DNA of 64,000 bases from CAZSAK01 sp964605155 (lineage in GTDB: Bacteria; Pseudomonadota; Gammaproteobacteria; SZUA-140): the NCBI GenBank assembly GCA_964605155.1, contig CAZSAK010000002.1:1-64000 (forward strand), read 5' to 3'. Below the pieces are notes generated by a model. It was not told the origin of the DNA, ran no database searches, and worked only from the letters and a program-made list of their open reading frames with translations. The position numbers and the translations under genes were made by a program. Shown in pieces: positions 43,168 through 52,274 of the stretch. Numbering within the stretch: the stretch's first letter is position 1; each line of letters opens with the position of its first letter.

Positions 43168-44532
43168 TTATTTTATCCACACGGTTTTGGCGTTTAAAAA
43201 TTCATACAGGCCGTGATGTGACAATTCACGACCGTAACCGGACGCCTTGATCCCGCCAAACGGCAGGCGCGGATCGCTTTTCACCAGGCCATTGACGAAC
43301 ACAGCCCCTGCCTGCACGCGCCGGGCAAGCACCTCGCCGCGATGCACATCTGCGGTCCACACGCTCCCGCCGAGGCCATAACGCGAGCCGTTGGCAATCC
43401 GCAGCGCATCGTCTTCGTCTATAGCGCGGATCACGGCTGCCACCGGACCAAACAGTTCTTCATCGTATGCCGGCATGCCGGCTTCAACGCGGTCGAGGAT
43501 TGAGGGCAGATAATAGGCGCCGGGACCTTTGTGGGGTTCGCAACCCGTGACGGCGTCCGCTCCCTGCTCGATACTGCGCGTCACCTGCCGGTGCAGCTCA
43601 TCACGCAGGTCCATGCGCGCCATCGGTGCCAGCGTAGTCTGTTCATCGAGCGGATCCCCCGGGCGGAGATCCTCGACCCTTGCCTTGAACCTCGCGACAA
43701 AGTTATCGGCGATACTGTCGACCACGATAAAACGTTTGGCTGCGATACAACTCTGTCCTGCGTTGAGGAACCTTGAGGTCACCGCGGTGTTGACTGTCAA
43801 CTCCATGTCGGCGTCCTCCAGCACGATATAGGCATCCGACCCCCCGAGTTCGAGCACAGTCTTCTTGAGGTTCTGACCGGCACAGGCCGCCACCGCCCGT
43901 CCCGCCGGCTCGCTGCCCGTCAGAGTAACCGCATGTATTCGCGAATCGGCGATCACCCTCTCAACCTGCCCGGCACCTATCATCAGGGTGCGGAACACCC
44001 CTGCAGGCAGACCGGCATCGGCAAAGATCTGCTCGATGGCAAGTGCACACTGGGGCACGTTGGAGGCATGCTTGAGAACGCCCGTATTCCCGCCCGTCAA
44101 CGCCGGGGCGGCAAAACGAAACACCTGCCAGATCGGAAAATTCCACGGCATGATCGCCAGTACAGTCCCGAGCGGCTGGTAGGCAACGTAACTGTCCCCA
44201 GCATCGGTCGGGATGTGTTCATCGGCAAGAAAGTGGTTTGCCTGCTCGGCATAGTAATCGCACACCCAGGCGCATTTTTCGACCTCCGTGCGTGACTCCT
44301 TGATCAACTTGCCCATCTCGAGGGTCATCGTGCGGGCAAGATCCTCGCTGCGATCACGCAACAGTGCGGCGACCCGCCGCATCGCGTCGCAGCGTTCAGC
44401 CAACGGCGTCTGCGACCATTGCGGCGTGGCATCCGAAACCTGTTGCAGTGCAGCCTCGATCCGGGCGTCATCCCAGGTATCGAAGACCTTCAAGGTCTTG
44501 CCGTCAGCCGGATTGACCGATTCAAATGTCAT
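43168..44532 (-). CDS. NAD(P)-dependent succinate-semialdehyde (aldehyde) dehydrogenase
   Basis: A 454-residue class 1 aldehyde dehydrogenase. Catalytic Glu in KTVLELGGSDAYIVL, nucleophile Cys in LNAGQSCIAAKRF, and the NAD-binding loop TLTGSEPAGRAVAA. It is close in length and motifs to succinate-semialdehyde dehydrogenases of the GabD2/Sad group, but other short-chain aldehydes are possible. Strong GGAGG site before the ATG. It follows the TauE/SafE gene by about 60 bases and may share its transcript. Confidence 0.87.
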   Translation of the reverse strand: MTFESVNPADGKTLKVFDTWDDARIEAALQQVSDATPQWSQTPLAERCDAMRRVAALLRDRSEDLARTMTLEMGKLIKESRTEVEKCAWVCDYYAEQANHFLADEHIPTDAGDSYVAYQPLGTVLAIMPWNFPIWQVFRFAAPALTGGNTGVLKHASNVPQCALAIEQIFADAGLPAGVFRTLMIGAGQVERVIADSRIHAVTLTGSEPAGRAVAACAGQNLKKTVLELGGSDAYIVLEDADMELTVNTAVTSRFLNAGQSCIAAKRFIVVDSIADNFVARFKARVEDLRPGDPLDEQTTLAPMARMDLRDELHRQVTRSIEQGADAVTGCEPHKGPGAYYLPSILDRVEAGMPAYDEELFGPVAAVIRAIDEDDALRIANGSRYGLGGSVWTADVHRGEVLARRVQAGAVFVNGLVKSDPRLPFGGIKASGYGRELSHHGLYEFLNAKTVWIK

Positions 44533-44794
44533 AAGCCACCTCCTGCAATCAACGATGGATCATCAAATGCCGTAAAGTTCCCGAACAGGGCATGATACCG
44601 CGTGATTCCGCGCCGATATATCTTGGTCCGGTCAGCATACACGTATAGAGATACGGGTTAGTATAACCCATGTGGCAACAGGTATACTGTAGGCTACCTT
44701 CAAAAGGCCACAGTGGATGAATATAGCGGGCGAATATATTTATTTCATGTGAACTTCCCGTTCATAATAACTGTTTTCAATCATAGGTGCATCG

Positions 44795-45778
44795 ATGAAG
44801 CTGAATATAGAGGCGGCGATCAAGCCAAAGGTTTGTCTGTTGGGCGGTACGGGTTTCGTCGGCCATCATCTGGCCAGCGAACTCAACGAACAGGGTTACA
44901 AGGTATTGATCCTGACACGCCGCCGTGAACGGCATCGTGACCTGTTGGTGTTGCCCCACGTCGAGGTGGTACAGGCGAACGTCCATGACAGCGATGTCCT
45001 GCAATCCCATTTTGCCGGATGCGAAGCGGTCATCAACCTCGTTGCGATCCTCAATGAAAAGCACCGCGGGGATTTCAAGAAGGTGCACATCGATTTTGTC
45101 AACAACGTAACTCGTGCCTGTCTTGCAACTGGCGTCGAGCGCCTGTTGCACATGAGTGCGCTGGGTGCCGACGCAAAGCAGGGTAAAAGCGGATATCAAC
45201 GCAGTAAGGGGGAAGGGGAAGATGCGGCACACTCCGCGGCGTCCCAAGGGCTAGAGGTCACCAGTTTCCGACCATCGCTGATCTTCGGTCCCGGCGATCA
45301 CCTGTTTACACGCTTCGCCCGCCTGCTCAAGCTGGTCCCGCTACCCCTGCCGCTGGCCTGCCCCGACAGCCGCTTTGCGCCGGTGTTCGTCGGTGATGTC
45401 GTATCCGCGTATATCACGGCGCTCCGGGAGAGGAACACCATCGGTCAACGCTATGAACTTTGCGGGCCGCACATCTATACCCTGCAACAGTTGTTCGAAT
45501 ATACCGCCGATGTGCTCGGCCTGCGCCGCAAGATCATCCGGGTCGACGATATGATGTCGCGCCTGCAGGCGCGCATCATGCAACACCTGCCTGGCGAACC
45601 TCTTACCTATGACAACTATCTCTCCATGCAGGTGGACAATGTGTGCAACTACGAACTGCCGGATTTCTTCGACATTACACCGACCGCGATCGAGGCGGTC
45701 GTTCCCATCTATCTCAAGGGTAACACACAACGCGCCAGTTATGATGTCTATCGCAGCCGGTCACGGCATGGCGGTTGA
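44795..45778 (+). CDS. NDUFA9-type atypical short-chain dehydrogenase
   Basis: A 327-residue extended-SDR protein of the complex-I NDUFA9 family. The nucleotide-binding loop is VCLLGGTGFVGHHLASEL; typical Tyr and Lys (SGYQRSKGEGED) and FRPSLIFGPGDHLF follow. In mitochondria the homologue is an accessory subunit of complex I; in bacteria the role is unclear. It runs into the cca gene 27 bases downstream, which is common in gammaproteobacteria. Confidence 0.87.
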   Translation: MKLNIEAAIKPKVCLLGGTGFVGHHLASELNEQGYKVLILTRRRERHRDLLVLPHVEVVQANVHDSDVLQSHFAGCEAVINLVAILNEKHRGDFKKVHIDFVNNVTRACLATGVERLLHMSALGADAKQGKSGYQRSKGEGEDAAHSAASQGLEVTSFRPSLIFGPGDHLFTRFARLLKLVPLPLPLACPDSRFAPVFVGDVVSAYITALRERNTIGQRYELCGPHIYTLQQLFEYTADVLGLRRKIIRVDDMMSRLQARIMQHLPGEPLTYDNYLSMQVDNVCNYELPDFFDITPTAIEAVVPIYLKGNTQRASYDVYRSRSRHGG

Positions 45779-45805
45779 GTTTCAAAACTCCACCGGGAGA
45801 GGGCA

Positions 45806-47017
45806 TTGAAGATCTACAAGGTCGGCGGCGCGGTCCGCGACAGGCTGCTCGGCCTGCCAGTCAAGGATACCGACTGGGTAGTGGTCGGCGCCACTCCAGA
45901 GGAGATGATCGCGAACGGTTACCAACAGGTCGGCCGGGATTTCCCGGTATTCCTGCACCCGGAGACGAAACAGGAATACGCCCTGGCGCGCACCGAGCGC
46001 AAGACCGCGCCCGGTTACAAGGGATTTCGCGTACATGCTGCGCCCGATGTCACACTGGAAGATGACCTCATACGGCGCGACCTGACCATCAACGCGATGG
46101 CCGAGACACCCGACGGTGAACTCATCGATCCTTTCGGGGGCGCCGGGGATATCCGCATCCGCCAGCTGCGACACGTCTCACCTGCCTTTGCCGAAGATCC
46201 GGTACGCATCCTGCGGGTCGCGCGGTTTGCCGCACGCTTCGTGCCGTTGGGTTTTCAGGTAGCGCCGGAAACCATCCGGCTGATGCGCGACATGGTCGAG
46301 GCCGGCGAGGTGGACGCCCTGGTGCCGGAACGGGTCTGGACCGAACTGGTACGCTCGCTCGCCGAAACACAGCCGTCACAGTTTTTCGAGGTGTTGCGTT
46401 CCTGCAGGGCACTCGCCGTGCTGTTCCCGGAGATCGATCGCCTGTTCGGCGTACCCCAGCCACGCCAGCACCACCCGGAGATCGACAGCGGTATCCACGT
46501 GCTGCAGGTACTGGACCATGCCGCCACCTTGACTGATGATCTGCGCGTCCGGTTTGCAGCGCTGGTCCATGATCTCGGCAAGGCGGAGACACCCGCGGAT
46601 GAATGGCCCCGGCATATGTCGCATGAAGAAAAGAGCGTCGAGCTGATCCGGTCACTGTGCCGCCGTATGCGTGCCCCCAATGAATACCGCGACCTGGCGA
46701 TCCTCGCAGCCCGTTACCACACGCGCTGTCACCGCGCGGCCGAACTGCGTCCGGGCACCCTGCTCGAGACACTCGAGTCACTCGATGCATTTCGCAGGCC
46801 CGAACGCCTTGAGCAGTTCCTCATCACCTGCGAGGCAGACTCCACCAGCCGCCCGGGCTTCGAAGACAAGGGCTATCCCCAGGCGGACATCTTTCGCAAT
46901 GCATTGCAGGCGGCCAGAGACATCGACACGTCCGTACTCATCGATGAAGGCTACGAAGGTGAACGGCTTGCCGCCGAACTGAAACGTCGACGCATCGCAG
47001 CCATCGCCGCACTGTAA
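45806..47017 (+). CDS. cca: Multifunctional CCA-adding enzyme
   Basis: A 403-residue class II tRNA nucleotidyltransferase adding CCA to tRNA 3' ends. Start is TTG with GGGAGAGGG upstream. Motif A is KVGGAVRDRLLGLPVKDTDW, the RRDLTINAMA motif B follows, and an HD domain (LVHDLGKAETP) marks the gammaproteobacterial multifunctional form that also has phosphatase and phosphodiesterase activity. Length matches the Escherichia coli enzyme closely. Cytoplasmic. Confidence 0.95.
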   Translation: MKIYKVGGAVRDRLLGLPVKDTDWVVVGATPEEMIANGYQQVGRDFPVFLHPETKQEYALARTERKTAPGYKGFRVHAAPDVTLEDDLIRRDLTINAMAETPDGELIDPFGGAGDIRIRQLRHVSPAFAEDPVRILRVARFAARFVPLGFQVAPETIRLMRDMVEAGEVDALVPERVWTELVRSLAETQPSQFFEVLRSCRALAVLFPEIDRLFGVPQPRQHHPEIDSGIHVLQVLDHAATLTDDLRVRFAALVHDLGKAETPADEWPRHMSHEEKSVELIRSLCRRMRAPNEYRDLAILAARYHTRCHRAAELRPGTLLETLESLDAFRRPERLEQFLITCEADSTSRPGFEDKGYPQADIFRNALQAARDIDTSVLIDEGYEGERLAAELKRRRIAAIAAL

Positions 47018-47131
47018 CCGCCATCCTGCTCTCCCACGGTCGCAATTAAACTTTTGCTGGTACCGGTCGATATTCATCAATATATAACACCAAACTCTAC
47101 AATCAAAAAACATCTAACGGAAAGGGACACA

Positions 47132-47527
47132 ATGACAAGCGAAATCGCGGATGATCGCATTATCATCGAGGGCGTGATGGAAGATAACAAAAAGTTCCGA
47201 CCTTCCGACTGGGCGGAACGCATCTCGGAAATGCTTGCCAGTTTCGGTCCCGATCACAAATTGCATTATTCTGAATTCGTGCACCCCTGCATCATCGGTG
47301 GTGGTCAATGCCTGATTGTCAATCGCAGGCTCAGCGAGACGCATCCCGAGGCATTCGATTTCATCCTCCAGTTTGCGCGACAGAACAAGCTGCGTATCCA
47401 GGAGGACCGGCGCGTGAGACAGGAAAATGTCGGGATCGAACGCCGCGACCAGCAACTGGCCATCAAGACCTCACCCGAGAACACCGAGAATACACGCACG
47501 GCCCAGGGCCAGACAATCCAGGGCTAA
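47132..47527 (+). CDS. DUF3579 protein
   Basis: A 131-residue protein. The core IIEGVMEDNKKFRPSDWAER, LHYSEFVHPCIIGGGQCLIV and HPEAFDFILQFARQNKLR define DUF3579, found mainly in Beta- and Gammaproteobacteria; function unknown. ATG 47132 is chosen since the family begins there and GGAAAGGGA lies upstream. The C-terminal 30 residues are polar and disordered. Confidence 0.87.
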   Translation: MTSEIADDRIIIEGVMEDNKKFRPSDWAERISEMLASFGPDHKLHYSEFVHPCIIGGGQCLIVNRRLSETHPEAFDFILQFARQNKLRIQEDRRVRQENVGIERRDQQLAIKTSPENTENTRTAQGQTIQG

Positions 47528-47814
47528 TCACCACGCCCGGTTCTCCGGCGAGCTTATGTATTTATACAACGGGTTTTTATATGGAAATCGCCGTGCATAT
47601 GGCGCAAATCGCAGAATTACCATCGGGTAATTTGCGTACCAGAATATTGTTAAATAATGATATTCGATTATTAACTTTTTGATTTCATTTACGATCCTCA
47701 AACGAGTCCTCAAGATTGACTCTCTGCCTGGATCGTGACATGCTCGAGTATCAAGAGTCTTAGCGTGTCTATCTAAAAGACCCATTATGTTCATAACTTT
47801 GTGGGAGGTAGAAT

Positions 47815-48066
47815 ATGTACGGAGCTCGTCATCACCTAACCAGTGAATTTCCTGAATACCAGCACACCATCGATCTTCTCAAAACCCGTAACAATGATTT
47901 CGCCCAGTTGTTAAATGAATACGACGTAACCGATAAAAAGATTTACGGTTACACCCAGCAAAGCACTCCCGTCTCCGACACCCATATCGAGGAACTCAAG
48001 AAAAAGCGCCTGCGTCTAAAGGACCAGCTTTACGCCATACTCAGGATGCATAAAAGAACGCCCTGA
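47815..48066 (+). CDS. YdcH (DUF465) family protein
   Basis: An 83-residue helical protein: HHLTSEFPEYQHTIDLLKTR, then a coiled coil, LKKKRLRLKDQLYAIL near the end, the YdcH pattern. Role unknown. GGGAGG ribosome site precedes ATG. The 287-base gap upstream has no supported gene. Confidence 0.85.
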   Translation: MYGARHHLTSEFPEYQHTIDLLKTRNNDFAQLLNEYDVTDKKIYGYTQQSTPVSDTHIEELKKKRLRLKDQLYAILRMHKRTP

Positions 48067-48083
48067 TCCCGGCGCGATCCGCG

Positions 48084-49118
48084 TCAGGGGTCATCGGGCT
48101 CATGCCCGGCGCTCAAGGCTGTGCCGGGCATGAGCCGTTCCATCAGATAACACAGGCAATCCTGGCGGATGATGCGCTTGTCCAGTGTCAGCATGGACGG
48201 CGTGATGAATCTGACTGTGCGCAGTTCATTGTCCTGATAAGTGAAATAACGATCACCGGCTTCTTCCCCCTGTTCATTACGCACGTCGAGACGCACATCG
48301 CTGTGTGAACGTATCTTTCCCAGTGAGGTGTTGGGCGGCAGCTCGGAAAAATTCAGCTTGTCCATGTCTTCTGGAAAACAGATGTCGGCATCGCCTTCGC
48401 CGAAGGTATAGCTGAGATGATCCGGCACCTTGACGATCGCGGTGGTGTGATACAGATCGATGTCTTCCGCAGGGACGGGATGATCCGGGATCTCCGCCAG
48501 GTGCAGGCAGGCATCGAGAAACTCTCGCGCATGAATCACTCCTTGTTCAGTACCGGGCCGGCCGCATTCGAGGATAACGGCAGGGCACAAATCGGCAAAG
48601 GCTAGCGATTGCACGCCGTCCGGCCTGACAAAATACACCACGGTTCGTCCGAACAGCGTCGCCAGTTGAAAGAAACGGTTGTCGATCCGGTTGACGCAGG
48701 CGTAATGCGGGTTGGTGCCGGTGTTGTTGTGGATATCGACGCTGGCAAACACACCGCGTTGGCGCATGATATCGGCGATCGTGCGCATCATCGCATGCTC
48801 GGGCGTGCCCTCACCGTTCCATATACGGTTATAATCGGGCTGCCCGTCGAGACAGCGCCTGCGATAGCGCGCCGCAGCGACGTTACCGATGAAGATCGAC
48901 ATCGCGCGCGGCAATTCCTGCCCGCGGTAATCACGCAACAGGGCCTGCACGGCACGCAGGCCGGTGTCTTCATTACCGTGCTGCAACGTCGAGACAAATA
49001 GCGGCTGTTCACGCCTGCCCTCCAGGTGGATCAGCGTCGGACCGGACAGGACCTTGTACAGCTCCGTTGCCTCGACGCTGAGCAGTTCTTCCGGCACTTC
49101 GTGAAGGGTGGTTAACAT
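48084..49118 (-). CDS. M14-family succinylglutamate desuccinylase/aspartoacylase-like protein
   Basis: A 344-residue zinc carboxypeptidase-fold protein. Metal ligands fit: His and Glu in LQHGNEDTG, and the His in SVDIHNNTGTNPHYACV. The catalytic Glu may be in VILECGRPG. It resembles the AstE/ASPA branch of M14 peptidases that act on N-acylated amino acids. It is followed upstream by the GCS2 ligase gene, with a gap of 66 bases, so it may belong to a leftward unit with GCS2 and MurU. Confidence 0.87.
   Translation of the reverse strand: MLTTLHEVPEELLSVEATELYKVLSGPTLIHLEGRREQPLFVSTLQHGNEDTGLRAVQALLRDYRGQELPRAMSIFIGNVAAARYRRRCLDGQPDYNRIWNGEGTPEHAMMRTIADIMRQRGVFASVDIHNNTGTNPHYACVNRIDNRFFQLATLFGRTVVYFVRPDGVQSLAFADLCPAVILECGRPGTEQGVIHAREFLDACLHLAEIPDHPVPAEDIDLYHTTAIVKVPDHLSYTFGEGDADICFPEDMDKLNFSELPPNTSLGKIRSHSDVRLDVRNEQGEEAGDRYFTYQDNELRTVRFITPSMLTLDKRIIRQDCLCYLMERLMPGTALSAGHEPDDP
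48097..48136. repeat. Perfect 14-bp inverted repeat inside the 3' end of the M14 gene
   Basis: GGCTCATGCCCGGC and GCCGGGCATGAGCC are exact reverse complements with a 12-base loop. They lie within the last codons of the leftward M14 gene, just past the convergent YdcH gene. No T-run follows on either strand, so it may be a bidirectional hairpin. Confidence 0.6.
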
Positions 49119-49184
49119 ATAATTACTCTAGTAGTAGTCATTCCGAAGGTGTATTGCGACTGTGGAATCTTTTAATAACGTATC

Positions 49185-50618
49185 TCATATTGGCCATTCA
49201 TGTACCGGCCTACCTTTTTGATGATTTTCCTGGTAGGCCATGGTTAATGCATACATATCATGGCCGTGCTTCGCGACATAGGCACGCTGCCATGCGGCGC
49301 CGTTCTGCGAAGTCTCGAGCCGGCCCTCGATGATGCCGAGGTAATGCTCGATGTCATCCTGATCGATCCCCAGCGCTTCCAGACCGCGGCGTGACAGCGG
49401 CAACAATTCCTGCAACAAGAGGTCCCTGGTCGAGACCTCCTTGCCGTCGAGCCAGGTGATGCATGATGACAGACCGTGCCGTGCCGCCTCGTAAAAGTTC
49501 GCGCGCGCCCGGTCGAAGCTCAACAGTTGTTCCGGCGGCGGTGACTGCCGACTCAAGGTTAATACCAGCCCGTAGAAGAACGCGGCATTGGCGATGCCGT
49601 CGACGATGGTCGGACCGGCGGGCACCACGCGGTGTTCCAGGCGCAGGTGCGCTTCGCCGCGTTCGTTGAATCCGATCAGGGGGCGGTTCCAGCGCCAGAT
49701 GGTACCGTTATGCAGGCGCAGATGGGCAAGTGGCTCTGCTTCATCCTCCAGGCTCACCGGCAACAGTACAGGGTAACACTCGAGGTTTTCCTTGAAACAT
49801 TCGAACATGGATTCCCTGACATAGGCAACACCGAAACCAACGCGTCGCACGGGTCCGCACGGGCTGTCGTCATAGCCGCGCAATGCCACGGACTGCTCGA
49901 ACAGCGGGATGCGTGTCTCGTCCCACAGGTCCTTGCCGAAGAAATAAGGGGAATTGGCGCTGAGCGCGACCATGGGAGCGGAGATAACACGCGCCGCGTT
50001 GTACACCCGGGCGATGTTGTCCGTGTTGACCTTGAGGTGGATCTGGAACGAGGTTGCAGCGGATTCCAGCATCACGTCATACTGGCTGAGCTGCAGGTGC
50101 TCGCGGCCTTGGATATCGAGTTTCAGCGGCCGTCCCTCACGCAGACGTAACACCTGTTCATTGAGTGCACGGTATCGTTGCCAGTTCGACATATTCTCAA
50201 CCGTCAGGTCCTGCTCGCTTACCGTCGGCAGGATACCGATCATCAGCAGTTGCGTATCGATGGATCCGGCAACATCGTTACAGTATTGCCAGTGCCTGGA
50301 AAACTCGTCGTGCATCGAGCGCAAGGCATCGCCTTCCAGCACATAGGGCTCGCTGTTAAGTTCCAGGTTGAACTTCGCGAGTTCCGGCACCACGTGTACG
50401 TCGTTGCTGCGCTTGATGATTTCATCGTTTACTGAAACAGGCCGGCAATCCCTGTCCATGATCCAGGCCTCGAGTTCATAGCCGCCCTTGGTCCTGCCCT
50501 CAAGAAATTCATTGTCGGCGAACCACTGCTGGAGTTCATCGGTCTCGGCACGCAGGCGCCGCTCGAATGCCCTGAAGTCACTCTTGTGGAAATGGTGGCT
50601 CGGGATCTCGCTGCCCAT
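49185..50618 (-). CDS. Glutamate-cysteine ligase, GCS2 family
   Basis: A 477-residue carboxylate-amine ligase, probably the first enzyme of glutathione synthesis. Seen: GYELEAWIMD, ELNSEPYVLEG, ESAATSFQIHLKVN, AHLRLHNGTIWRWNRPLIGF, HLRLEHRVVPAGPTIVDG, all typical of the GCS2-type single-domain ligases of proteobacteria. The neighbours (M14 peptidase, MurU) do not define the substrate, so another glutamate-amine ligase activity remains possible. Confidence 0.85.
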   Translation of the reverse strand: MGSEIPSHHFHKSDFRAFERRLRAETDELQQWFADNEFLEGRTKGGYELEAWIMDRDCRPVSVNDEIIKRSNDVHVVPELAKFNLELNSEPYVLEGDALRSMHDEFSRHWQYCNDVAGSIDTQLLMIGILPTVSEQDLTVENMSNWQRYRALNEQVLRLREGRPLKLDIQGREHLQLSQYDVMLESAATSFQIHLKVNTDNIARVYNAARVISAPMVALSANSPYFFGKDLWDETRIPLFEQSVALRGYDDSPCGPVRRVGFGVAYVRESMFECFKENLECYPVLLPVSLEDEAEPLAHLRLHNGTIWRWNRPLIGFNERGEAHLRLEHRVVPAGPTIVDGIANAAFFYGLVLTLSRQSPPPEQLLSFDRARANFYEAARHGLSSCITWLDGKEVSTRDLLLQELLPLSRRGLEALGIDQDDIEHYLGIIEGRLETSQNGAAWQRAYVAKHGHDMYALTMAYQENHQKGRPVHEWPI

Positions 50619-50635
50619 ACGTCAGTCCGTCAGTC

Positions 50636-51307
50636 TCATGATTTACTTTTGGTCAATTCGCACTCGAGCATGTGCAGGCGTTCCGGCGTGCCGATGTCAT
50701 ACCAGACACCTTTATAATGCTCGCCGGATAATTGCCCGGCGTTCGCGGCCTTGCGTAACAGAGGCGCCAGCGGGAACGTGACCGGTGAACAGTCATGGAA
50801 CAGCTCGGGCGTATAGACACCGATCCCGCTAAAGGTATACATCAACTCTCCCTCATTGACGATACGATCACCCTGCAACGCGAAATCGCCCTGCCTTTTA
50901 AAGGATGGATTATCCACCAGCACCAGGTACGCCATACCCGCAGGCCGGTATGGCAGAAGCCCAAAAGGATAATCGGTCCAGATGTCCGCATTCACCACGA
51001 AAAATGGATCAGTACCGAGCAATGGCAGGGCATGGTAGATGCCGCCACCGGTCTCGAGACCCGTGTCGCCTTCAGGAGAATAGGTAATCACCGCGCCATA
51101 TCTTGATCCATCACCCAATGCCGCTTCGATCTGCTCACCGAGGTGCGCATGGTTGATCACAATATCTTTAATACCTGCCTTTACCAACGCATGGATATGA
51201 TACTCAATTAGACTGTTTCCACCGGCCTTTAACAAGGCCTTGGGAGTCGTGTCGGTCAGCGGCCGCATCCGCTCACCGCGACCGGCGGCCAGGATCATGG
51301 CTTTCAT
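50636..51307 (-). CDS. murU: N-acetylmuramate 1-phosphate uridylyltransferase MurU
   Basis: A 223-residue sugar nucleotidyltransferase: MKAMILAAGRGERMRPLTD at the start, LETGGGIYHALP, FFVVNADIW and KGVWYDIGTPERL at the end match the MurU form that builds UDP-MurNAc in peptidoglycan recycling. The usual kinase partner AmgK is not in the window. Ends 17 bases before GCS2 begins. Confidence 0.87.
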   Translation of the reverse strand: MKAMILAAGRGERMRPLTDTTPKALLKAGGNSLIEYHIHALVKAGIKDIVINHAHLGEQIEAALGDGSRYGAVITYSPEGDTGLETGGGIYHALPLLGTDPFFVVNADIWTDYPFGLLPYRPAGMAYLVLVDNPSFKRQGDFALQGDRIVNEGELMYTFSGIGVYTPELFHDCSPVTFPLAPLLRKAANAGQLSGEHYKGVWYDIGTPERLHMLECELTKSKS

Positions 51308-51451
51308 GGTGTGAAATTTAGCATTATCAGGAGTACCATTATAATTATTTCAGTATGTTACTGGATTTTTATAGGAGTTTATAGCTGGTTTGATACATCT
51401 GACCTGCTCAGGTGATACTGCTTGGTTATGACAATGTCGCCCATTTTATAG

Positions 51452-51997
51452 TTAGGCGCAAATGATAGAGCACAACTCATGAGCCCAATCCTTATATCAA
51501 TAATTATCTGTGTCTTTACAGCACCAGTAATTAGTCAGTTTTTAAAATACGGCACAAAGAGTTTAGAACCCCAACCTCCGGAAGGCATGGAATGCAAAGA
51601 GTGGCAAGAGATTTATAAAAGAGGTAAGTCCGATTGCTGGTATAAAGCTAGCGCATCAACTTGGTTAGGAATTTTTGAAAGATTACTATTTCTTGTAACA
51701 CTAGATCATCCTGAAGTTATTGTGGGCTGGCTAGCTTTCAAAGTAGCTGCAAAATGGGAAGTCTGGAAAAACATTGTTCAAATACCAACGACCCTTGGTG
51801 ATAACGAGGCAAGTTTTCTTAAAACTAGGGTAGCTTGGGGTTCGTGGGTGTTAATGAGGTTTTTAATAGGCACTTCATTGAATATATTGGTTGCTTTACT
51901 AGCGCTTCATCTGGGTAAAACATGGGGTACCTAACAAGGCGCTTAAGTGCGTGCTTCGCACGGGATCGCGCTACGGCGCGGCCCCTTAGCTAAATCG
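51452..51997 (+). mobile_element. Integron gene cassette (no integrase in window)
   Basis: Sequence between two identical core sites, GTTAGGC at 51451-51457 and GTTAGGC at 51997-52003, with one ORF and a 3' attC, is the standard layout of an integron cassette. The insertion point of a cassette lies between the G and the first T. No intI gene, attI or long array is seen, so this is either a lone cassette captured at a secondary site or a small cassette cluster lacking integrase. Composition is visibly richer in A and T than the flanks. Confidence 0.8.
51479..51934 (+). CDS. Cassette-borne membrane protein of unknown function
   Basis: A 151-residue protein with hydrophobic segments at both ends (ILISIIICVFTAPVISQFL and the last 20 residues, NILVALLALHLGKTW) and a middle rich in Trp (GWLAFKVAAKWEVWKNIVQI). 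No family recognised; such orphan membrane proteins are common in integron cassettes. It uses codons richer in A and T than its neighbours. Its TAA stop lies within the attC start, a typical close packing of cassette genes. Confidence 0.7.
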   Translation: MSPILISIIICVFTAPVISQFLKYGTKSLEPQPPEGMECKEWQEIYKRGKSDCWYKASASTWLGIFERLLFLVTLDHPEVIVGWLAFKVAAKWEVWKNIVQIPTTLGDNEASFLKTRVAWGSWVLMRFLIGTSLNILVALLALHLGKTWGT

Positions 51998-52003
51998 TTA
52001 GGC
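51931..52003 (+). other. attC recombination site
   Basis: The site starts CTAACAAGGCG (R'') and ends CCCCTTAGCTAAAT then CGTTAGGC (L' and R'), with internal imperfect inverted repeats (GTGCG against CGCAC). This layout and length (73 bases) match classical attC sites. It would be recombined as a folded single strand by an IntI. Confidence 0.85.
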
Positions 52004-52017
52004 GTAAATAAAAGACT

Positions 52018-52110
52018 ATGAAGCTAAGATTCAGGCTTGACCCTTTCACTTTTGGTAAAAGCGGAACACGAATAAGTCTTTGGAAGACTAAAGTGCCAGA
52101 TCCGACCTAA
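52018..52110 (+). CDS. Short cassette-like ORF (30 residues)
   Basis: An ORF beginning MKLRFRLDPFTFGKSGTR and ending TKVPDPT starts 14 bases after the attC, the usual distance for a cassette gene. The FKLDPFTFGKSGTR-type start resembles N-termini of small cassette proteins related to DUF4236. It ends early and is followed by the dispersed repeat, so it is either a truncated second cassette or a very short protein. Confidence 0.4.
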   Translation: MKLRFRLDPFTFGKSGTRISLWKTKVPDPT

Positions 52111-52215
52111 GTAAACCATAGATTTATAAAATAATTTACTCATGAAAGCTGTCTTTAATTTGCGCTTAAATCACCCATTTTGTATTCAAAACCAATCGAT
52201 TAAGCAGGCTCATAA
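52086..52215 (+). repeat. Dispersed repeat copy A
   Basis: First of three related intergenic copies. Shared pieces include the GCGCTTAAATCACCCATTTT and CAAAACCAATCGATTAAG segments. Immediately precedes the GNAT gene at 52275. Confidence 0.6.
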
Positions 52216-52274
52216 AAATAATAAAATAACAAAGGGTGGCGTCCCCTTAAAAGCCAGACGTTCGCAGAGAAATC

